Shown here piece by piece: positions 49,778 through 59,535 of a DNA stretch of 64,000 nt; position 1 is the stretch's first letter, and every line of letters begins with the position of its first letter. The notes beneath the pieces are model-generated. The model had not been told where the DNA came from and made no database searches. It saw only the letters and a list, made by a program, of their open reading frames with translations. Both the position numbers and the translations under genes were made by a program. Origin of the DNA: Rhodeus uyekii (Eukaryota; Chordata; Actinopteri; Cypriniformes; Acheilognathidae); the NCBI GenBank assembly GCA_037043235.1, contig JAWRVZ010000013.1, positions 4,215,501 to 4,279,500 of the forward strand, in the 5' to 3' direction.

Positions 49778-49906
49778 AAACATCTGTTTTGTATATATAT
49801 ATATATATATATGTATACAAAACAGATGTTTTATTTTTTTGCCACTTTATCCCAAAATGTGTATACACCTGTGTATATACTAGAAAATAAAAAAAATTTG
49901 TGTATA
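49661..49906. repeat. long near-perfect inverted repeat around (TA)n
   Basis: The left arm (about 49665-49747: CTAGTATATACACAGGTGTA, ATTTTGGGATAAAGTGGC, AAACATCTGTTTTG) and right arm (about 49813-49897) are inverted copies over roughly 80 bp with almost no mismatches. The spacer holds (TA)n and a third copy of ACATCTGTTTTG. A direct repeat of TGTGTATATACTAGAAAATA follows at 49870 and 49899. It gives the same short peptide on both strands. It resembles a foldback element but no target duplication is evident. Confidence 0.85.
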
Positions 49907-49931
49907 TACTAGAAAATAAAAAACATTTACT

Positions 49932-49935
<4 letters not shown>

Positions 49936-49969
<34 letters not shown>
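49936..49969. repeat. (AT)n microsatellite inside a short palindrome
   Basis: TACTCCATATATA and its inverse TATATGGAGTA bracket the AT run. Confidence 0.85.
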
Positions 49970-49971
<2 letters not shown>

Positions 49972-52088
49972 AGTAATAACTACATACAACCACATGTGTT
50001 TTCAGGAACTGATTTTAAAGGAGCTGTGTCTGGCAAACTAACTTCTATAATACAGCAGTAGGCTGATTCATATTTCATATTCGCTTCAGCAAATACAGAT
50101 CTTTTAGACAAGGGACAAGAGTCCTTGAATCAATTCCTCTCGTCTCTTAAACCGTATAGTCATTTTTAAAGCTTTTTTCAAATTTTGCACTCCATGGCAT
50201 AAGGGTAGCCATATTTTAATAATAGAGGAAATATATTGAATATTATTTTCAGGCATCCTGTGCATATCATCATGCAACAGATTAGGACAGGATTTGAGAA
50301 GCTTAGCTGATGGACGCATGCTGTCCCCGAACACCCTGCACATCCAAACACAGAATCAGCAGAATGGAGGTACAAAAAGAGATGGATTTAGCGGGAAAGT
50401 TTTAATGCCTCTTATATACTAATACATATAAAAGTGTCACATTATCCTTATGGACTATTCTAATGCGTTCCAATCTTCCTGCATCATTCTTGGATAATAT
50501 ATGGCCCTCCTCCCCAGAGTCATCTGACATCTATAGTGGGATTAGCGTTGGTGGGTTGGTGGGCTTGGGTCATTGTCATCTCCCCTCTGAGCACTCCACT
50601 CACATTACATTGCATAATAATTGTTTACATATTTATGTAAAAAGTTGGATATCAGAAAATATCTGTTTGGTTTTGTTGACCTGCAGTAAATCAATGATAA
50701 TTGAAAATATCATACAAGAGAATTTGTATCAGGAATGCAATAGTACAGATTGGAATGGATGTAATATTTTATTGTATTTATTTGAAACGGGACATTTCAA
50801 GTATCAGATAAAAATACAATACCAAAGTTGTACACCATCTTTTCCTTTTCAACTTTTCTACTTGTAACAAACATCTGCTCACTACACAATGTCTTGTAGT
50901 GTATATTTGAGCTTTGTTCTCAAAAAGCCTTATCTGCTGAGATCTATTTAATGATGTATAGGATTAGAATTAATAATTTATACAAGTCAGAATTATATAA
51001 TGTTTGTGAGCTTATGTAAGAAGGATAGATGGGCACCATTCCCCTAACCTCCCCCCCACCCCCTGTGATTCCGGACCCCAGTTGCTACAGAGTTGCTACA
51101 GTGCAGGTCAATCCTGCTTGATCCTGCATAGATTTAAAAGTCAGGGATTTGAGAAGGACTCTACGTCTATCATCAAATATGCTTATCCTGGTCCCTGTTT
51201 CTTTGACTCTGGTGTGTGTGTGTGTGTGCACTCATCTGTGTGTGTGCGTGTGTGTAAGAGATGTTTTAGCTCAAAAAACAGTATAAGTTGACCATTGCAT
51301 GCCTTAAAATCTTCTATCGCTTATGTTCTCCGCGCTCAACCTTTTTACATAAGCAGGTACAGAACATTGTGTCTTATTTATATGTTGGCCTGGTTAGAAA
51401 AATCCTCTAGTTTACTTGTGTTGAATCATTTCATGTGTGTACTAGAAAATTGCTATTATTAAGGACTATCATGTAAGGATTATCATGTAAGAACCCATTA
51501 GCAGTGCAGTATAGCTGCGATTTGGTGTACGAGTGAAGAGAGCTTAACTGAAACAATTGCACACTGATGTTAGTGCTGTAATGAAGGTATTGTGAATAGT
51601 TTTAATTGAATACAGGACTAATTTGTCTCAGTTTATTAGCCAAAAAAACTAACTAAAACAAAAACTACTAAACTACTAAAACTACTAAACTACTAACAAA
51701 AACTACTAAAAACTCTGTATTTGCATGCCAGGCCAGTAGTTGGTAATGTCACTTTGTGAAGAAACACTACAAACCTATAGACTGAACTAGTAATGCGCTT
51801 TTACATGACATCACTGTTTTCACAAATTCACGTTCCTTGTCAACGGAACTTGCGCTGCATTGAAATGCATTGGGAAAGCCTTAGCGTGTTGTCTCGTGAA
51901 ACACTATCGCATGTGAATGTACGTCATAGAGGATGATGTCATGAACCAGGAGTATAAAGGTGCACCATGAACTGGAAACAAAAGCTTTAGTGTCTTCAGC
52001 AAGCGCTAGAGTAAAACGTGTGTTTTTGAGCTAGTGTATTTGTGACTAAAACCAGAGTTTAAAAAGAACAGGGAATTAGCACTTAGAA

Positions 52089-53157
52089 ATGGCAAATGAA
52101 CAGTTCTTTAGACATTGTGTCACTCCCTGCCCACGCTATATCATTGGCAGGGATATACACGTGCATTACCTGTTTGGCTCCACTCCCGCCTGGTAGCCTT
52201 TGAGGAGGCCACCCAGGCTCACGGTCCCCTTGATTCAGGTTTATGTCTCATTTCACATTTTATATGTCAAAGGGATCTTTATCTTAGGGATTGCAAATAC
52301 GGGCTCTGCCTTATCTCCTTAACCCGACAGATCTCTTCCCTTGTCATTACCCGGAAGCACGTCCTGTGGCGGTTACTTCCGACCAGGTAGAGACACCAGT
52401 ACTGCAACTATCCAGTTCTGAGGAGCTGGATGTTGTTAGTATCGAGGCTGAAGAGGAAGACTCACTTATGAGGCTTATGAGGATCTTTCAGAGGATGTCA
52501 CTCATGCAGCATCCAGACTCATCCTCGAGTGGCCATCTGAGAGCAGGGATTTTTGTCCTAAAAGCAAACTGGACGAATGCTACCTGCCTGCACGAGTGCA
52601 ACCTCTACATCGGGGCTTGCCTTTTACCTAGACCTCCACACTGAGGTGTCGAGGTCGTGGAAGAGGCCTGCCTCCTACAGAGTGCATAGAAGTATAAGTG
52701 TTAACAATGCTTCCATTGCAGGAGCGAAAAAGCGTGGTTATGGGGCGATGCCTAGAGTGGAGCCATCTCACTTCCCATTCAGCACCATCCCTAAAAGCCT
52801 CAACACTGCCCACCAAACCCTTGAGGCTAACTTCCTCCATAGTGGGACAAGTTTATTTTGCCTCAAACCAGGCTGCAGTATTTCTCCATACCAACCGCGC
52901 TGCTGCAAGCCTACCAGGCGGAATTGCTCGGAGACTTTAATGAGGGCAGGGGAATCAGCCCTGAGGCAATCGTGAAGCTGCACAGGGCCATATATCTGTC
53001 TCTCCGTGCCACAGAGAGGCACCTTTGGTTGAATCTTACTATCTTGAAGGACAAAGACAAAAATGTCCTTATGGACACCCCTCTTGCACCTTTGGTGAAA
53101 AAATTCACAGTCAAAACTGTCGTCTAGAGCATTGGTCCCCAACCTTTTTCGTATTGT

Positions 53158-53191
<34 letters not shown>

Positions 53192-53577
53192 CGTTAGCGC
53201 TCTCTCCTTCAACACCTCAGCTCCAGACGTGTAATGTGTAATGAAGAGAAGACCGGGGGTGGGGGTGAGGCTGTTGGGTAGCGCTCTCTCCTCCAACACC
53301 TCAGCTCCAGACACCGCGCTGTTGCGATATTTTGCGCATGTGCCACTAATTCAATAGTTTAATCTTCCATGCGCAGCCCGGTACCATATGGCCGCGGCCC
53401 GGTACCATTCTCGCCACGCCCGGTACTTGAGGTTGGGGACCACTGGTCTAGAGGCTCCAGGCTGCAAAACAAGAGGTGGCATTCAGAAAACTTCTCCCCC
53501 GCCGCTCTCAGGTCTCAAAGGCTGCGAGCCAGTCACAACCCCCTAGAGACCTTCAGAGTAGACTAGACTAGAGCCGT
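52089..53577 (+). pseudogene. DIRS gag-like pseudogene
   Basis: From ATG 52089 the frame reads M-A-N-E-Q-F-F-R-H-C, then Y-I-I-G-R-D-I-H, and stops at codon 36. Further frames contain P-V-L-Q-L-S-S-S-E-E-L-D then V-S-I-E-A-E (about 52395-52460), which recurs in the element at 56560. Near 53465-53530 the residues K-L-L-P-R-R-S-Q-V occur in an open frame around the hAT insertion. The product would be a nucleocapsid-type protein; it is not expressible as one frame. Confidence 0.65.
53130..53445. mobile_element. hAT-type MITE inserted in the DIRS gag region
   Basis: The termini CATTGGTCCCCAACC and GGTTGGGGACCACTG are inverted, and the exact 8-bp duplication GTCTAGAG lies at 53122-53129 and 53446-53453. 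Inside are a run of more than 30 G (about 53157-53189) and a 33-bp segment starting AGCGCTCTCTCC present twice (53197 and 53280). The interior also repeats CCCGGTACC. No transposase. Confidence 0.9.
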
Positions 53578-53639
53578 CAGAGTGCACTCTCAGCCTTAGC
53601 CCTCTAGTAAGAGGACCATCCTCCAGGCAAGAAAGGCTA

Positions 53640-54520
53640 CTAGCGAGAGGCGTTGATGCCGGATGCACCAGGTCTTGCAAGGCAGCCCTCGGCATTTAGC
53701 TGCTTGACATTGAGATGTTGTTCTCACTCATATGAAGGAATTGGAGTTTAGACTGAACACAAAGAAGAGTGTGCTTTATCTTCTTCAGAGAATCATCTTC
53801 TTAGGCATTGCTTGGGACTTGGTATCGATGTTGGCCTGGCTTTCCCCTGTGTGCATCAATACCATCCCGTCTACAGTCAAGAGCATCAAGCTAGTTCAGT
53901 CAATCACTGTCAAGCACTTCCAGAGAGTGTTAGGTCTCATGGCAGCAGCTTCCAACATAATCCTGTTCGGGCTGCTTCACATGAGGTGGTGGCTAAAAAC
54001 CAGAGGGTTCTCCCCGAGGGGCAACCCCTTCCGCACGATCAAGGTTATGAGGCGACGTCTACGCACCTTACATATGTGGAAGAAACCCTGGTTTCTGTCC
54101 CAAGAGTCCATACCGGGGACCGCCCTGTCACTGCATAATGCTGTCGACAGATGCCTCTTTCATGGGTTTGGGTGCAGTCCTAAGGAACGATCAGCTCAAG
54201 GTCTGTGGACCAGGCACCATCTATCCTAGCAATTAAATCTGCTAGATATGATGGCAGTCTGGTTAGTGCTTCGAGCATTCCTGCCAGACCTCAGGGGACA
54301 TCATGTTGTTGTCCAGACAGACAACACATTGGTGGTCTCCCACATAAATCATCATAGGGATCTGTGCTTGTGTCATCCCTCAGACCTAGTGTCCCTCATC
54401 GATGGAACTCTATGGGAGATTACGATCAGGACGGACCTCTTGTTCCAGGCAGGGGGCCTAATTCTAATTCATCCTTGCCCAGAGCGGTGGAAACTGTTGG
54501 CTTGGCCTCTGAGAGGGCCC
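53640..54520 (+). pseudogene. DIRS reverse transcriptase/RNase H pseudogene
   Basis: From 53732 a 165-codon frame reads L-E-F-R-L-N-T-K-K-S-V-L, F-L-G-I-A-W-D, Q-R-V-L-G-L-M-A-A-A-S-N, then F-S-P-R-G-N-P-F. This is the end of the RT palm and the connector of fish DIRS1-like proteins. RNase H remains follow (54248 onward): L-P-D-L-R-G-H-H-V-V-V-Q-T-D-N-T and V-V-S-H-I-N-H, then L-L-F-Q-A-G-G-L-I-L and P-E-R-W-K-L-L-A-W-P-L-R-G. The N-terminal RT half and the middle of RNase H are deleted. Confidence 0.8.
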
Positions 54521-54524
54521 AGCT

Positions 54525-55015
54525 CATAGACTCTGGTCTATCAATCGAGGTTATTGAGACCATTCTCCAATCCAGAGCTCCATCCACAAGGAAACTGTAC
54601 GCCCTAAAGTGAAAACTCTTTACTTCTTTGTGCTTTGATAAGCAACTGAACCCAATTACTTGCCAGATTGGCACTGTGCTAGAGTTCCTGCAAGACAGAT
54701 TCACTGTAGGGTTATCCGCTTCTATCCAGAAGGTTTACGTGGTTGCCATAGCTTCTTACCACGTACCTCTGGGTGGTTATTCTATAGGGAGAGACCCTCT
54801 AGTTACTCGTTTCCTCTGTGGTACTGTGAAGCTTAGGCCTCTGGTGCTCCAGGGCTTCTCAGGCCCCTTTTGAACCCATCGAGGACATCCCTGTTTCTAA
54901 GGCTGAAAACTCTGTTTCTCCTCGCTTTTTCCTCCTTAAAGAGAATTGGAGACCTTTCAGTGACTAGTTCTTGCCTTCTTATTCTCTCTAACCCAGGACA
55001 CCCATAACCCTGCAC
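54525..55015 (+). pseudogene. DIRS tyrosine recombinase pseudogene (N-terminal half)
   Basis: It reads V-I-E-T-I-L-Q-S-R-A-P-S-T-R-K-L-Y then a stop, followed by G-T-V-L-E-F-L-Q-D-R-F, Y-V-V-A-I-A-S-Y-H-V-P-L-G-G, and R-D-P-L-V-T-R-F-L. These are the SAM-like core-binding domain of DIRS recombinases, which integrate the circular cDNA. Only degenerate sequence follows, without the R-H-R-Y catalytic residues. Confidence 0.75.
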
Positions 55016-56559
55016 ACCTTCTGTCCTTCACCTTTTTTTAGATCATGACCAGGAGTTCAAGAACAAGGTGCGAACAGTGCTGGTCCTCCCTGCATACCTT
55101 TATTAGGTTATTAGGCTAAGGCATTTCCATTGCGTTTCAACATAGTGTCTTGTTCCCTCTTAGGGAACTAGGGTTACATACATAACCTGAGACGTTTTTG
55201 TAGTTTACACAGTGACAATAAAGTTTCAAAAACATGCACTTTGAAGCCCTTTTTCAAAAGATTGCATTTCCTGCAAAAATGCTGTTTTTTTTTTTTAATG
55301 GTACTGTGTAAACAGCCCCTAAGTCATGACATTAATTAAGTCTTGAGTGTCCCCTCTCAAATACCATACCTGAAACTTAACTCCTCCTAAATCTCAAAAA
55401 TCTTGGAAAGTCAAATGTGCCCTTTTAGACAGTCATAGAGTGTAATAAGCCTGGTTTCATTGTTAGTTAGCTTTTAAAAGCATGATATATGGATATTAAT
55501 TTATTTATTGTTGAAACTGGCATCATCATTAATATTCCTGAATTATGTAATAATTTAAAGCACTGGGTAAGCAATTCACCAGAGTTAGTTATTTCATTAG
55601 CTTAAGTTTTCTTGACGTCACTCAACCTTGCAATTCCACATCAACAAATAATCCTTTATCCATAGGCCTGTCCAAACTGCACAATGCTGTTTGAGGACAT
55701 GCACTGGGATTATGCATTTCCAGCCATGTTTAAGTGCAAATTATGGAATTTACATTATTAAATGGACAGACGGCATCTGATGTCATCTATTGGAAAACAG
55801 GGTTTAAGGCTTTGCGATGACAATTAAAGCAGCTTTATAGGGGAAAATCACTTAAAAGGCAGAACTTTTTCATGGAATCTGTCAACAACTCAGCATCTGC
55901 CCCAAAGTTACGTCAAAGTTACATCATTGTGCTGCATTTCATATTGAAGTTATCACAAACAAATCCCAGCAAATGCTTGCACTCCACTGGGTTCCCCATC
56001 GGCATGTCATGATTAAACTGCAGGGTCAATTATGGACTTTACTGTTACTTTGACAAAGTGATGCCTCAGACTGCAAAACAGTAAAATAGACATCATGAAA
56101 TTTTTGACAGAAAGAAAAATTATACAGTGGAAAGAAACAAATATAACACGAGGTTGTTATTACCTTTTAAAAGTAAGAATTTTGTTTTATTATTCTTATT
56201 TTGTTAAGATTTTAACTTTTATAAAAGTTGGTCCTCAGTGGAGGTTCTCATTCTGTAAGATGCTGCAAGTTCTTTATATGTCAATATGCTCTACTTGTTA
56301 TCAAAGTTTAGTTCAGTCGCTAAGTGAATCAGTTGTTTGACTTGTGTCTTTGATGATGGAAAGTGTGATATCTTTAGAGCTCCCTTAGGAAATTTGTTTT
56401 TAACCACACAAGCATTATAATTCCCCTGACAGCACCCCAGAGGAGTTTCTGTACTAATCATCAAACATAAATAATGAAGAGCAAAACAATATGTCTCCAC
56501 AGTGTTACGTTTTTCTTTTAGGAAATTAAACTGTAAATTGTATGTATTTTCTATTAACT

Positions 56560-58299
56560 AGCACCTATATCACCTCAGTCAACCCAGACATGTTCCTAAT
56601 AATGAGAATCTCTGTCAGGCCTGTGATCCTCATTTTGGCTTCGCAAATAGACCTGTCAGAGGGGTTAGAGACGGATCTTACCTTATCTCTGCCCTCACCT
56701 GGCAGGTCCAATATCCTCTCCCGGGATCTGGAAGCACACGCTACGGTTACTTCCAACCGTAATAATGAAGAGGCCTTCCAAGAGGCACCTGTGCTGCAGT
56801 TATCCAGCTCTAAGGAGCTGGATTATGTTAGCATCGAGGCTGAAGATGAAGACTCGCCACTTCAATCTCCAGTGTATGAGCAGCGACTCAAGTATGTCGG
56901 GGCCTCCTTCTTTTGATCCTCACACTGAGGTGTTCAGGTAAAAAAAAATAATAATAATAACTCATGGCTATGCAACACTGAAAATGAAGGAGGCGCTTAA
57001 AAGCGACATCACTCTACAATCTTTATCACCAAAAAATGTTGTGGTACTAAATATTTCTCTCTGGGTCCTTTGAGCGGGCTCTGGTAATGGACAAAGAAGT
57101 AATCTCTGCTGCGTTAAAGTCGAGTACCTCTCCCAGGTATGAAATCGTTTCTATTACTGGTACTTCACTAGTCCAAAGAAGGATGGAAGGTTGATTCTGG
57201 TCTGGAGATTCAGTCGGTTACCGATCAAATTGGCACTGTGCTGGAGTTCCGGCATGACAGATTCACTGCAGGGTTATCCCCTTCTACCCTGAAGGTTTAC
57301 GTGTCTGTCATAGCGACTTACCACGTACCTCTGGGCGGTATGTCAATCAGGAGAGATCCCCTAGTTACACTTTCCTCCGTGGCACATTGAGGCTGAGACC
57401 AGCATTTTAGAGTTACAGCCTGGGATCTGTCTCTGGTGTTCCAGGGCTTATCCTAGGTCTCCTTCGAAACTATTGAGGAGATTCCCATTAACCTTAAAAA
57501 ACATTTTCCTCCTCGCTATTTCCTCTAGCAAAAGGATAGGTGATCTTCAAGCTCTCTCAGTTACCCCTCCGTGCCTAGATTTTGCCCCAGGTATGGCTAC
57601 AGCCTTTCTCCACCCCAGGCCAGGCTGCTATGCGCCAAAGGTTCCTGCTAACACCTCACATTCCATTGGACGGCAGGCTTTCTGTCTTCCACCTTTTAGT
57701 GACTAGGACTAGGAGTTACAAAATAAGGTCTGTCAAGTGCTTGCACTGGTTGCCCACGTCCACAGAACTGCCCCGTTTTGCAAATGTGACCAATTGTGTG
57801 TCTGTTTTGAGACCCCTAAGGAAGCCCCAGCTTCTAAGCCTACTATCAGCAGGTGAATAGTCAAGGCTATCTCCCTGGCTTATGAGTCGTTCGGGCAACC
57901 TTCTCCTATGGTTGTCTGTGCACACTCTATTATGAGCGTGGCTGCCTCCAAGGGACTTATAGCAGGAGCATCTCTTGCAGAAGTTGGCTGGTCCTCCCTG
58001 CATGCATTTACGAGTTCCCTTGAAAGGGGCCGTCTCAAGTTACGTATGTAACCCTAGTTCTCTGAAGAGGGAACGAGACGCTGCATCTTTTGCCACACCT
58101 CCTAAGCACCTGCCGGATGTCTTGTTTCAGACACTGTTTCCTGCGCACCTTTATCCTCCTGGTTCATGAAGTCATACATCCACGTGATCGATTCGATTGT
58201 GCTTCACGAGACAATCACGCTAAGGCATTCCCTTAGGCGTTTCAACGCAGCGTCTCGTTCCTTCAGGGAACTAGGTTTACATACGTAACCTGAGACGTT
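56560..58299 (+). mobile_element. DIRS-type retrotransposon, severely deleted
   Basis: Starting with gag-like sequence homologous to 52287-52480 (P-V-L-Q-L-S-S-S-K-E-L-D at about 56788), it continues with a scrap of RT (Y-F-T-S-P-K-K-D-G, about 57160). It then jumps near 57215 directly into recombinase sequence (G-T-V-L-E-F, R-F-T-A-G-L-S-P-S-T-L-K-V-Y-V). The recombinase C-terminal part, read through several frames, extends to about 58030. The right terminal repeat ends at 58299 (GTTTACATACGTAACCTGAG-ACG). The left terminal repeat is missing. Confidence 0.8.
58039..58299. repeat. inverted pair of DIRS terminal sequences
   Basis: TACGTATGTAACCCTAGTTC then GAGGGAACGAGACGCTGCA (58039-58085) is the inverse of the final 65 bp (about 58235-58299). 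DIRS elements carry an internal complementary region next to the right terminal repeat that is used to circularise the cDNA; this pair fits that layout. Confidence 0.7.
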
Positions 58300-58974
58300 A
58301 TTTACTAGTTGTCATATCAACACTATAAAGAAATTAAATTTGAAAATATTTGGAAGATATCATGAACATTTATTTAACCATATAGCAAAAGTAAATTTAT
58401 ACTGAAGTACATTTTTCATTTCAGTTTTTAGAGTTTATAGACAATAAGACAAATCTGTTGCTGTTTTAATCTCCAATCTGTTATTTAGCAATTTCTATAA
58501 TGCGGATCTAACCAGCAGAAGACTTTAGCCAGGTATAAATCCCAGCTGTGCCATGTCAATGTCAGAAATATTATTAATTATTATCATGTTTTGAACAATG
58601 ATGTATAGCTGTGTTTTGCTGTGTGTTTGTTGTCAAACTCACCATACGTTATTAATATGAATTATTATTATTAAAAAATCATTAATTATATTAGAAAATG
58701 CTAATTTTTATATGAATTTTATATAAAATGTGTTTTAGTTTGTCTCGTATATTTTTTGATTAGATCAGATAACATTTTAAGCTTTTACAATATGCATCTC
58801 ACATGTTACTAGTCACATTTTATATTCCTTCTGGGTAAATAAAGAATAAAGTATACACCGTATTTTTTTGGGGAAAAAAACTTTTTTGGGGGGAAAAACA
58901 GTTGTACCAAACATCTGTGAAATTGATGTGGGAAAAAATAAATGCTCTAACCTCAAGTGGTTTTATCTTAATTT

Positions 58975-59145
58975 CCATATGTGATGTTTATTCGGCTAGA
59001 TTTTGCCTCTTTGAACAGTTTACCTAGATTTACTGTTTAATTGCATCTGTACACGTGTATAAGTATACAAGCCTCAGAATAACAACATTCTCACATCCCC
59101 AAACTTTGGCCCCTTTAGGAGGGAGCAATTCTCTAGTTACTGTTT
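58975..59145. repeat. non-coding sequence with a diverged partner at 37486
   Basis: It aligns with 37486-37655 through CTAGATTTTGCCTCTTT, CAGAATAACAAC, CATCCCCAAACTTTGGCC and CTTTAGGAGGG. No coding frame is conserved between the two. It may be a dispersed repeat or an old intragenic duplication. Confidence 0.65.
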
Positions 59146-59384
59146 GTCTTGACAACGGAAGCACTTTAATTTCATCAATTAGATTTAATTGATAACAGAT
59201 GCTGCCTCCTTGTTGATTGGAATTACAGAGGTCGGAATCTAAGTTGTTATGTCTAGCTCTCTGTCTGACTGACAGCTACTCCACGACTGTGTCTGTGTCC
59301 AAAACCTCAGCCAGCTGCCTCACTGTTCATATGCATATATGCCTAAGTGTCTTATGTTCAAGGGTGCTTTTATTTGTTAAATAG

Positions 59385-59535
59385 TACAGTATTATTGTGA
59401 AATATTATTAAATGAAAATGACCTTTCTATTTTAACATATTTGAACATTATTTATTTATTTGATGGCAAAGATGGATTTTACTCCATTTTTAAATGTCAT
59501 ATGATTCTTCAGAAACCATTCTTCTATGATGATGC
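59385..59535 (+). repeat. probable copy of the common cyprinid AT-rich repeat
   Basis: It contains ACAGTATTATTGTGAAATAT, ATGACCTTTCTATTTTAA and ATGTCATATGATTCTTCAGA in an order like the family seen at 21534. Strongly diverged. Confidence 0.45.

Larger units (their letters stand above)
51829..55196 (+). mobile_element. DIRS-type tyrosine-recombinase retrotransposon, internally deleted
   Basis: The left end (CGTTCCTTGTCAACGGAACT then GGGAAAGCCTTAGCGTG) and right end (CTAAGGCATTTCC, TTGTTCCCTCTTAGGGAACT, ACATAACCTGAGACG) are inverted terminal repeats typical of fish DIRS elements. In order it has gag-like (52089-53577), RT/RNase H (53640-54520) and tyrosine recombinase (54525-55015) remains, all with stops and frameshifts. 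The catalytic 3' part of the recombinase is missing. A hAT MITE interrupts the gag part. There is no target duplication, as expected for this class. Confidence 0.85.

Noticed and set aside
53111..53314. Minus-strand frame with a poly-Pro stretch
   Set aside because: It is the complement of the long G-run in the hAT MITE.
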